The translations under genes were made by a program, and so were the position numbers. The notes under the pieces are model-generated. The model worked only from the letters and a program-made list of their open reading frames with translations, was not told where the DNA came from and made no database searches. From assembly GCA_019448385.1 (NCBI GenBank), contig JAGTXO010000025.1:248001-312000 (forward strand): a DNA stretch of 64,000 bases. Reading direction: 5' to 3'. This document shows positions 57,625-64,000 of the stretch, piece after piece. Numbering within the stretch: position 1 is the first letter of the stretch; each line of letters starts with the position of its first letter. The DNA is from Diacronema lutheri. Taxonomy: Eukaryota; Haptophyta; Pavlovophyceae; Pavlovales; Pavlovaceae.

Positions 57625-58743
57625 ATGTCCGCCGCCGCCGCCGCCACGCGTCCCGAGTTCTGCAAGTTCGCCGCGGAGCTGAAGGCGACCGCCCAGGCGA
57701 TCGCCGCGCCCGGCAAGGGCATCCTCGCCGCCGACGAGTCGGGCGGCACGATCGGCAAGCGCTTCGACTCGATCAAGGTCGAGAACACGCAGGAGAACCG
57801 GCGCGGGTATCGCGAGCTGCTTTTCACCACCGAGGGGCTCGGCGAGTACATCTCCGGGTGCATCCTGTTCGAGGAGACGCTCTTCGACGTTGCGGCCGAC
57901 GGCACGACCAAGCTCGTCGACCTGCTCCACAAGCAGGGCATCATCCCCGGTATCAAGGTCGACAAGGGCGTGCAGCCGCTGCCTGGCACGTCGGGCGAGA
58001 CGGTCACGCAAGGCATGGACGACCTGGGCAAGCGCTGCGCCAAGTACTACGAGGCGGGCGCGCGCTTCGCCAAGTGGCGCGCGGTCCTCAACATCAACGA
58101 CTCGACGGGCGCGACCCCGTCCGACCTCGCGATTAAGCAGAACGCCGAGACGCTCGCGCGCTACGCGGTCATCTGCCAGATGAACGGCCTCGTGCCGATC
58201 GTCGAGCCCGAGGTGCTGATGGACGGCGCGCACGACATTGACATGGCGCAGCGCGTCACCGAGAAGGTGATCGCCGCCTGCTACAAGGAGCTCTCCGACC
58301 ACAACGCCTACCTCGAGGGAACTCTGCTCAAGCCCAACATGGTCCGCAGCGGCGAGGCGGCGCCCGCCGACAAGAAGGCGACGGCGGCGCAGATCGCCGC
58401 GGCGACGGTCACGTGCCTGCAGCGCACGGTGCCGCCCGCCGTGCCGGGCATCACCTTCCTCTCCGGCGGCATGTCGGAGGAGGAGGCGACCGTCGTGCTC
58501 AACGAGATGAACAAGCTCGCCACCGTCAAGCCGTGGGCGCTCACCTTCTCGTACGGCCGCGCGCTGCAGCAGTCGACACTCAAGGTGTGGATGGGCAAGA
58601 AGGAGAACGAAGGCGCGGCGAAGAAGGAGCTGATCGTGCGCGCCAAGGCCAACTCGCTCGCCGTCCAGGGCAAGTACAACGGCGAGGCGGCCGGCGGCGC
58701 GGCCGCGGCGACGTCGACGTTCGTGCCGTCGTACTCGTACTAG
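57625..58743 (+). CDS. Fructose-bisphosphate aldolase, class I
   Basis: The protein is 372 aa from the ATG at 57625, the usual length. [83 protein letters not shown] with the Schiff-base Lys, and [15 protein letters not shown] all match. It reversibly splits fructose-1,6-bisphosphate to dihydroxyacetone phosphate and glyceraldehyde-3-phosphate in glycolysis/gluconeogenesis. There is no leader, so it is probably cytosolic. The C-terminus ends in Tyr (SYSY), as active class I enzymes do. Codon choice is strikingly uniform (C/G-ending), suggesting high expression. No intron. Confidence 0.96.
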   Translation: MSAAAAATRPEFCKFAAELKATAQAIAAPGKGILAADESGGTIGKRFDSIKVENTQENRRGYRELLFTTEGLGEYISGCILFEETLFDVAADGTTKLVDLLHKQGIIPGIKVDKGVQPLPGTSGETVTQGMDDLGKRCAKYYEAGARFAKWRAVLNINDSTGATPSDLAIKQNAETLARYAVICQMNGLVPIVEPEVLMDGAHDIDMAQRVTEKVIAACYKELSDHNAYLEGTLLKPNMVRSGEAAPADKKATAAQIAAATVTCLQRTVPPAVPGITFLSGGMSEEEATVVLNEMNKLATVKPWALTFSYGRALQQSTLKVWMGKKENEGAAKKELIVRAKANSLAVQGKYNGEAAGGAAAATSTFVPSYSY

Positions 58744-58882
58744 GCGCGCGGCGGCCGCCACTCTGCGCCCGGCGCGCGCCTGGCCTCTGCCGCAGCGGCT
58801 CGCAGCTGCGCGCCGAACCGGTCGCGCGACCTTTCGAACGGCGCGGAAGTCGTCCATGTCCCCGTCTGAAATAATCGCTCGT

Positions 58883-60112
58883 TCAACATGGATCGAATGC
58901 CACGCGTCCACTGAACGCGCGGACGACGCCGTCGGGCAGCTCGTCGCGCTGGAAGACGGCGCGGTCGCCGAGCGCGTACAGTTCGTAGTGCTGCGCCTTT
59001 GCGTGCGTGCGGCGCAGCACGACCCAGCGCATCGGCCGGTCCGCGCGCTCGTCCACGTCGCCAATCGCTTGGAAGCGGCTCGCACCTCCAGCTTGCGGGT
59101 GGAAAAGGAGCAGGCGGCAGTGCAAGTAACGCTGCACGGTGGCGACGGCGCTCTCGTCCGCCCAGTACGCGCGCTCGCCCATCTGCGCGGCAGGCGCGCG
59201 GATGCGCGCGCGCGTGCCCTCAAGCGTGTCATCCACAAACGCCCACTGCGCGTACCCGCAAGAGCCGAGGCGGAGCGAGTGGCCGACGAGCCACGTGGAC
59301 TCGGTGTAGCATGCGGCGCACGCGGCGCGCAGCTCGGCGACGGTGAGCGGCTCGGTCTCGGCCGGAGGCGGCGTGCCCTCGCCGTGTGCGAGTTTCCAAA
59401 CTTCAAGGTCGCGCGGCGCGCTCACCGCGCTGCCGCGACCGCCGGCCGCCTTGCCGCCAAAGGCTTTGACCAGCGCAGAGAAGAAGCAGTCGCCGTCGCC
59501 TTTGGTGCGCACAATGGTCAGCCGCACGCCCAGCGGCGCGCATTCGCCAAACGCCTTGGCCTGCTCGCGGTGTTCAATCTCGTGCGTGCGGCACGCCGTC
59601 TGCGCGGCGTCGTACTCGGAGGTCGGCACCTGCTCGGGCGGCACGCCCTCCTCGATGAAGCGGCGGAAGTAAGCCGCCGAGCCCGGCGCAATCGACCGCG
59701 CGCGCTCAGCCGTGACGAACACGTGGCCCGCGCACGGCTCGAGCCGCTCGATTGCGAACGGCACGGCCGCCCACTCGTCGAGGTGGTCGGCGAACGCTGC
59801 GTCCGACAATTCGAGTACGCCGTCCGCGGCGCGCGCATCGTCCGCGCTGAGTAGGGAGCGCACGTGCGTCACGAGCGTCGGCGCGTTGTGCAGCAGCCCA
59901 TCGCGGTGCCCGACGCCACCCCAGTGTATCTGCTTGAGCGTGGCGCTGCTGACGAGGGCGTGCGCCGGCCGCAAGCTGAGGACGAGGCGCGCGCCGCGCT
60001 CGGATGGCGCGCGCGCAAATGGGACGACGGCCGCCCGCGCCTCTGCGGCGGTAGGCGGCCTGGTGCCGCGCGGCTTCTTACGGGACGACGCCCCTGCGTC
60101 GTTCTCCGCCAT
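58883..60112 (-). CDS. OTU-family cysteine protease (deubiquitinase-like)
   Basis: The protein is 409 aa from the ATG 60112. The N-terminal half, with a Lys/Arg patch (SRKKPRG), is not recognised. From about residue 198, RLTIVRTKGDGDCFFSALVKAFGG is the OTU active-site box with catalytic Cys. LTVAELRAACAACYTESTW, AYWADESAVATVQRYLHCRLLLFH and the end AQHYELYAL, with the catalytic His, complete the fold. OTU proteases cleave ubiquitin chains; the target is unknown. The ATG is 75 bp from the divergent kinase start at 60188. Confidence 0.85.
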   Translation of the reverse strand: MAENDAGASSRKKPRGTRPPTAAEARAAVVPFARAPSERGARLVLSLRPAHALVSSATLKQIHWGGVGHRDGLLHNAPTLVTHVRSLLSADDARAADGVLELSDAAFADHLDEWAAVPFAIERLEPCAGHVFVTAERARSIAPGSAAYFRRFIEEGVPPEQVPTSEYDAAQTACRTHEIEHREQAKAFGECAPLGVRLTIVRTKGDGDCFFSALVKAFGGKAAGGRGSAVSAPRDLEVWKLAHGEGTPPPAETEPLTVAELRAACAACYTESTWLVGHSLRLGSCGYAQWAFVDDTLEGTRARIRAPAAQMGERAYWADESAVATVQRYLHCRLLLFHPQAGGASRFQAIGDVDERADRPMRWVVLRRTHAKAQHYELYALGDRAVFQRDELPDGVVRAFSGRVAFDPC

Positions 60113-60187
60113 CGGAACCAGTTCAACCCGCGACTCCCGCTCTCCTCAATCATGATGAGTTCGATTAAGTTCATACTTGCCATAAAG

Positions 60188-61516
60188 ATGGCGCCAGACG
60201 CGAAGCGCGCGCGCATCGACGGCGTGGACACCGTGAGACACGTGGAGGCCGTGACAGAGGCAGTTGACGAGCTCGGCCGGCGAATGGTGAACGAGTTTTC
60301 GGTTGTGCGCGCGCTCGGCCGCGGCTCGTACGGCGAGGTGAGCCTGGTCGAGCACCTGCGCACGCGCAAGGCGTATGCGCTCAAGCGGATGCGCCGGCCC
60401 AAGCCCAAGCCGGCGCTCTCGCTCGGGCCGTTCGCGGCGCTTTCGGATGGAGTGGAAAGCGGCGGTTTCTCTGCCGCCGTGCGCCGCGAGATCGCCGTGC
60501 TCAAGAAGCTCTCGCACTCGCACATCATCGCGCTGCACGAGGTGCTTGACGACCCGAGCTCCGACTCGGTCTTCCTCGTGCTGCAGCTCGCGCAGCGTGG
60601 GCAGCTGATGGCGGGCACGGAGTGTGCCGAGCCGGTGGGCGAAGCGCTCGCGCGCACGCACTTTCGCGCGCTTCTCTCCGCGCTCGCGCACATGCACGCG
60701 CGTGGCGTGACGCACGGCGACCTCAAGCCCGAGAACCTCCTCGTCTCCGAGCGCGGCGCGCTGCTCATCGGCGACTTTGGGCTCGCACGGCTGTGGACGG
60801 GCGAGGCGTGGGCGCACGCCGCGCCGCAGAGCGGCGGCACGCCCACCTTCTGCTGCCCCGAGCGCCTCCTCGGCGCGCTCGGCGGATTCGAGTCGCTCGT
60901 GGCCGCCGACGTGTGGGCGGCGGGCGGCTGCCTTCACCAGATGCTCGATGGCCGCCCGCCTTTCGTGGCGCGCAGCGTGCCCGAGCTCTTCGAGCGCATC
61001 GCGAGCGCCGAGCCGACAATCGGCGCGGCTGTGCCGCCCTCCGCGCGCGACCTCATTCTCGGCATGCTGCGTAAAAACCCAGCCGAGCGCACGGCGCTTT
61101 TGAAGGCGGCGCAACACGCGTGGGTCGCGGGCTCGCACAGCGGCGATCCGGAGTGGTCGCTGCCGCACGATGGCGGCGCAGCGATTGAGCCGAACGACGA
61201 CGAGGTCGCGCACGCCGTCTCGCCGCTCGACCGCCTCGTCTCGGTCGCGCTGCTCGGCCGGCGATTTGCCGCGGCGGTCGCGCTGCAGCGAGTCGTGCGC
61301 GGGAGGCTCTCGCGGCGAGCGGCAATGGGCAGCGTGCGCACGTGCCGCTCCGCCGCGCTCCGCCTGCAGCTCGACTTCAAGGCGCGGCGCGCGCTCGCGA
61401 GCGGCGCCGTCGGCGCAGTCGTGCACGCGGCGCATAACGCGGTCTTCTCGCTCTTCTGGGGATGCGACCGGAGGCGCGCGCGGCGCTCAGGCGCGTGCGG
61501 TGTCGCGAGCACGTAG
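60188..61516 (+). CDS. Serine/threonine protein kinase (CaMKK/LKB1-like) with IQ-like motif
   Basis: The protein is 442 aa from MAPDAKRARIDG; two in-frame ATGs at 60152 and 60155 would add 12 or 11 residues. Kinase motifs are GRGSYGEVSLVEH, YALKRM, a proline/lysine insert after the VAIK Lys (KPKPALSLGP), EIAVLKKLSHSHIIALHEVLDD, HGDLKPENLL (HGD for HRD), DFGLARL, GTPTFCCPERL for the activation end, and KNPAERTAL. The pattern of insert, HGDLKPEN and GTPxFxxPE resembles CaMKK/ELM1-type kinases upstream of AMPK. The tail VALQRVVRGRLSRRAAM looks like an IQ calmodulin-binding helix. Confidence 0.8.
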   Translation: MAPDAKRARIDGVDTVRHVEAVTEAVDELGRRMVNEFSVVRALGRGSYGEVSLVEHLRTRKAYALKRMRRPKPKPALSLGPFAALSDGVESGGFSAAVRREIAVLKKLSHSHIIALHEVLDDPSSDSVFLVLQLAQRGQLMAGTECAEPVGEALARTHFRALLSALAHMHARGVTHGDLKPENLLVSERGALLIGDFGLARLWTGEAWAHAAPQSGGTPTFCCPERLLGALGGFESLVAADVWAAGGCLHQMLDGRPPFVARSVPELFERIASAEPTIGAAVPPSARDLILGMLRKNPAERTALLKAAQHAWVAGSHSGDPEWSLPHDGGAAIEPNDDEVAHAVSPLDRLVSVALLGRRFAAAVALQRVVRGRLSRRAAMGSVRTCRSAALRLQLDFKARRALASGAVGAVVHAAHNAVFSLFWGCDRRRARRSGACGVAST

Positions 61517-61663
61517 GCAAGCGGCGCGCCGGCCGTGTCCGTCCGTTCACTCCGTTGGCGTTGCGTCCGAAAGGGTGGAGGGGGGCCCAGAGCCCCAGAC
61601 TGAGTAGGAGGGAGTGGGAGTGGGAGGCCACGGGCACGAGTGGACGTCTTCCTCAGCCCGCGC

Positions 61664-62086
61664 TCACGCCACTGACGCTTTGCCGGATGGCGCAGGCGTG
61701 GGTGGCGCCGTAGACGCGTCACCGGACGCCGCAGACGCCCTGAGCTCACCCTTTGCGCGACGCGCTTCTTGCCGGGCCGCACGCTCCTCCGAAATTTGCG
61801 CCTTGAGCAGGCGCTCGTACTCCTTGAGCGCCTTGACGCCCGTCTTTGTAGCACCGACTTCCAGCGGCTCCGTGTTGTGCGCGAGCAGCTTGGCTGTGCT
61901 CTGCCCGTGCAGGCCGAGGTCGATCGTCGGCTTGCGCGGGTGCCTGTATGTCGTGTTGTGCCGCCACGCCTCGTGCGCCGCGTCCTCGCGGATCATCATC
62001 TCCTTGAGGAAAGCGGCATTGCGGTTGTTGTACGGGATGTGCGCGACGCCCGGGTAGTACCGGTTCGAATGGTCCTGCGGATCCAT
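61664..62086 (-). CDS. Unrecognised small protein, 140 aa
   Basis: Starts MDPQDHSNRYYPGVAHIPYNN at 62086. The frame is open upstream to a stop near 62150, and a CAG just inside it could be a splice acceptor, so a 5' exon is possible. The first 80 residues (NAAFLKEMMIREDAAHEAWRH, RHPRKPTIDLGLHGQSTAKLL, LKEYERLLKAQISEE) look conserved and partly helical. The tail is Ala/Pro-rich. No signal, membrane helix or known motif. The Tyr/Asn/Pro-rich style is reminiscent of small axonemal proteins, which is only a guess. Confidence 0.5.
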   Translation of the reverse strand: MDPQDHSNRYYPGVAHIPYNNRNAAFLKEMMIREDAAHEAWRHNTTYRHPRKPTIDLGLHGQSTAKLLAHNTEPLEVGATKTGVKALKEYERLLKAQISEERAARQEARRAKGELRASAASGDASTAPPTPAPSGKASVA

Positions 62087-62238
62087 GCCCGTGCGCGCGA
62101 GCGGCGCGCGCAGCCCGGAGAAGTCGACGAGCGATGACCTGGTTTAACTGAGGTCTCGCGTAACGGACACCGGAGACGCGCGTGGCAGCGCGGGAGCGCG
62201 CTCGGCCGTAGGCGCGGCCAGCGCGCCCGGCCGCGCCC

Positions 62239-63549
62239 ATGCTCGACAGCGAAGGGGACGTGAGCACGACGATAGCGATCCCGAGCCGCCCGGATGTGCT
62301 CAACGAGGTGCTGCACCGGCTCGACGCGCCCGACCACGCGGAGGTTTTGAAACTCATCAACGAGCTCGAGCGCCGGCGCGTGGAGATGGGCCGCATGCGC
62401 TCGCGGATGCAGGAGGCGGTCAACGTCGCCGACGCGGCACGCATTGAGGCGATGAAATACCGGCAGGCCGCGCAGACTGAGCTCGCGGCGCGCCTCGCGG
62501 CCGAGGAGGAGCTGCTCGTCTATACTCGCTTTTGCAACGTTGCCGCGCAAGACGCATCGCGCGCGTCGCCCGCGCTCGGCGAGGCGATCCGCGAGTGCAA
62601 CGCGCAGCAGATGGCCACGGCGATCGACGCGCTCCGACCCGTTCAGCTTCGAATCGAGGTTCGCGGCCCGACGGCGCAACACGAGGGCACGCAGGCGGAC
62701 GCTGTGACGCTCGACTTGTTGCGAACGAATTTCTCGCTGCTCGCCGACACGGTGCTCGCACGCGTTAGGGGCAACGGTGACGGGGTCGCGGGCGCGGACG
62801 CGCGGCGCTCAGACGATGCGAGCGCTGAGGCGGACGGCCGCTCGCCCAGCCATGGAGCGCTCAACCTTGTCGGCCTGCTGGACGGCGTGGACGCGGACGT
62901 GGGCACCGATGCGGACGAGCTCGCGCTCGAACTGGCCACGCTCGCGGCGACGTCATCCAGCGCGATGCGCTCGGGCCGGGGCGCGGGTGCGGGCGCGGGC
63001 GCGGGCGTTGGTCCGGGCGGAAAAGCGCGCGCCCGGACGGGTCGGTCAGAGCCCGGCGGCATCCCTCCAGCGGGCGGCCGATTGCGAACGAGTGGTGGCC
63101 TTCTCCTCCGCCGATCGTCGCAGCTGCTCGAGCTCGCGACGATCCCGGACGGCGGCGCGAAGCGCGAGCCGAGCAAGACGCTCCCGTCTGTTCTCGGCCG
63201 CGACCGCACCAACGGCGCTGCCCGCTTGTCTCGCGCGTGCGGCAGCCTCACCTCGCTCTCGGCTGTGATGGAATCGCCCGCACATCGCTGGCGCGGCGCA
63301 GGAGGCGAGCGCGCAAAGCACGAGCGCGGCGAGGAGACGGATGGCGTGGGCGAGGCGCGCGAGATCGGCTCATGGGGCGCCGATCAGCCGGTCGAGCGCC
63401 CCGCGCCGATGAGAGACTCGCCACAAAAAGGGTTGCCGGCGCGGCTGCAGGCGAAGGGGAGCTTCTCATTCGGGTCCGCGTCCGGCAGAGGGGCGCAGCC
63501 GAGTGTGAAGGGCGCGGAGCGCGGGGCAGCGCCGAGCGCACAGAGCTGA
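62239..63549 (+). CDS. Unrecognised protein with N-terminal coiled coil, 436 aa
   Basis: From the ATG 62239. Residues about 15-115 are strongly helical and charged (VLNEVLHRLDAPDHAEVLKL, INELERRRVEMGRMRSRMQE, ARIEAMKYRQAAQTELAARL), probably a coiled coil. A second helical patch is LDLLRTNFSLLADTVLARVR. The second half is Gly/Ala/Ser/Arg-rich and looks disordered. No known domain seen. The ATG is 152 bp from that of the divergent 140-aa gene. Confidence 0.55.
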   Translation: MLDSEGDVSTTIAIPSRPDVLNEVLHRLDAPDHAEVLKLINELERRRVEMGRMRSRMQEAVNVADAARIEAMKYRQAAQTELAARLAAEEELLVYTRFCNVAAQDASRASPALGEAIRECNAQQMATAIDALRPVQLRIEVRGPTAQHEGTQADAVTLDLLRTNFSLLADTVLARVRGNGDGVAGADARRSDDASAEADGRSPSHGALNLVGLLDGVDADVGTDADELALELATLAATSSSAMRSGRGAGAGAGAGVGPGGKARARTGRSEPGGIPPAGGRLRTSGGLLLRRSSQLLELATIPDGGAKREPSKTLPSVLGRDRTNGAARLSRACGSLTSLSAVMESPAHRWRGAGGERAKHERGEETDGVGEAREIGSWGADQPVERPAPMRDSPQKGLPARLQAKGSFSFGSASGRGAQPSVKGAERGAAPSAQS

Positions 63550-63691
63550 GCGGATGAACGGCCACCACTGTGCGTGCGGCGGGCCGGTCGCACTCAAGGC
63601 GACGACGGCCGACGGGCCCTCAGTCTCGGGCGTCGCGGCTTGCACAGGAGCCGGGCCCGCGAGCCGCCATCGCCCGCTTTCCGGCCGCAGC

Positions 63692-64000
63692 ATGGCCACG
63701 GTCGCATTTTCGGTCATCAGCCCGGCTGATGCGGAGGTGGAGGCGGAACGGCTGCTGCAGGCGCACACGCTCGCCGAGCTGAGCGCGATCCAGGCGCGTG
63801 TGCGCGAGCAGATCGCTGAGCAGGCGCAGCAGCTGCGCGACCTCGTCGGCGCAAAGCACACGACGCTCCTCGAGTGCGCGGACGCCATCGACTCGATGAA
63901 GGCCGCGGCGGAGGAGGGCGCGGAGCACGTGAGCAGCGCGAGCGCGCTGTGCGCGCGGGTCGAGCAGATGGGCGGTACCGCCATCGAGCGCACCGCTGCG
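63692..64000 (+). CDS. COG1: Conserved oligomeric Golgi complex subunit 1 (3' end outside window)
   Basis: The frame is open from the ATG 63692 through the window end (103 codons seen). AERLLQAHTLAELSAIQARV, REQIAEQAQQLRDLVGAKH, TTLLECADAIDSMKAAAEEG and SALCARVEQMG follow the COG1 N-terminal pattern (LF..H...EIR.LE...R.EIE.KKEELR.LVGERYRDLI.AADTI..M). COG1 belongs to lobe A of the COG tether that recycles Golgi enzymes. Confidence 0.85.
   Translation, partial: MATVAFSVISPADAEVEAERLLQAHTLAELSAIQARVREQIAEQAQQLRDLVGAKHTTLLECADAIDSMKAAAEEGAEHVSSASALCARVEQMGGTAIERTAA

Noticed and set aside
57535-59406. A 623-aa frame antisense to the class I aldolase
   Set aside because: It mirrors the codon bias of the aldolase gene and shows no family resemblance.
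1-64000. CRISPR arrays, bacterial operons, LTR or viral elements
   Set aside because: There are no spaced direct repeats, no reverse transcriptase, integrase or capsid sequence, and genes are spliced and eukaryotic.

Overview
The window is nuclear DNA of a very GC-rich, gene-dense, flagellated, photosynthetic protist. Support for this comes from GT-AG introns that restore protein homology, eukaryote-only genes (BEACH-WD40, RRN3, eIF4A, COG1, gelsolin/villin, Bin3/MePCE), a flagellar gene (IFT25), and a ribosome hibernation factor whose N-terminus reads as the bipartite leader of a complex red plastid (signal peptide ending ASAGA, then Trp). A haptophyte, perhaps of the Pavlova/Diacronema type, fits best. 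That assignment is an inference; no marker here is decisive.

Layout. 1-4000: end of a membrane protein with a TIR-like domain, a MenB-type naphthoyl-CoA synthase ending in the peroxisomal signal ARL, and an MMTAG2-like protein. 4001-14059: a P4-ATPase/guanylate cyclase fusion (5 exons by my reconstruction, 3120 aa). 14099-21071: a six-domain gelsolin/villin, a glycosyltransferase-like protein and an EHD/dynamin-like GTPase. 21274-26184: a BAG co-chaperone, a large Sfi1-like W-repeat protein with an EF-hand-like start, a small membrane protein and IFT25. 26363-31000: a class-3 lipase, a 5'-truncated nucleoside hydrolase and a cyclin. 31535-43449: the plastid hibernation factor and an 11-kb intronless BEACH-WD40 gene. 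43556-46852: an ankyrin/TKL kinase ending in the CaaX box CVLM, and a Bin3 methyltransferase. 46853-47517: a gene-poor patch with a G31 tract and a 5S rRNA gene. 47518-56584: an unrecognised protein, a fused double mitochondrial carrier, eIF4A and RRN3. 56725-58743: a broken class II aldolase head-to-head with an intact class I aldolase, separated by a perfect 33-bp inverted repeat. 58883-64000: an OTU protease, a protein kinase, two unrecognised proteins and the start of COG1.

Neighbours mostly alternate strands. Several divergent pairs are only 31-75 bp apart and convergent pairs 15-147 bp apart, so promoters and terminators must be very short. I placed 16 introns in host genes by joining frames that restore family homology. 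All are GT-AG, and 14 of 16 have C at intron position +4 (mostly GTGCG), unlike the usual GTRAG.

The most striking items are the class I/class II aldolase pair with its palindrome, the P4-ATPase-cyclase fusion whose two cyclase domains divide the catalytic residues between them, the two-in-one mitochondrial carrier, and the prenylated ankyrin kinase. I saw no viral, LTR or CRISPR element and no tRNA gene.
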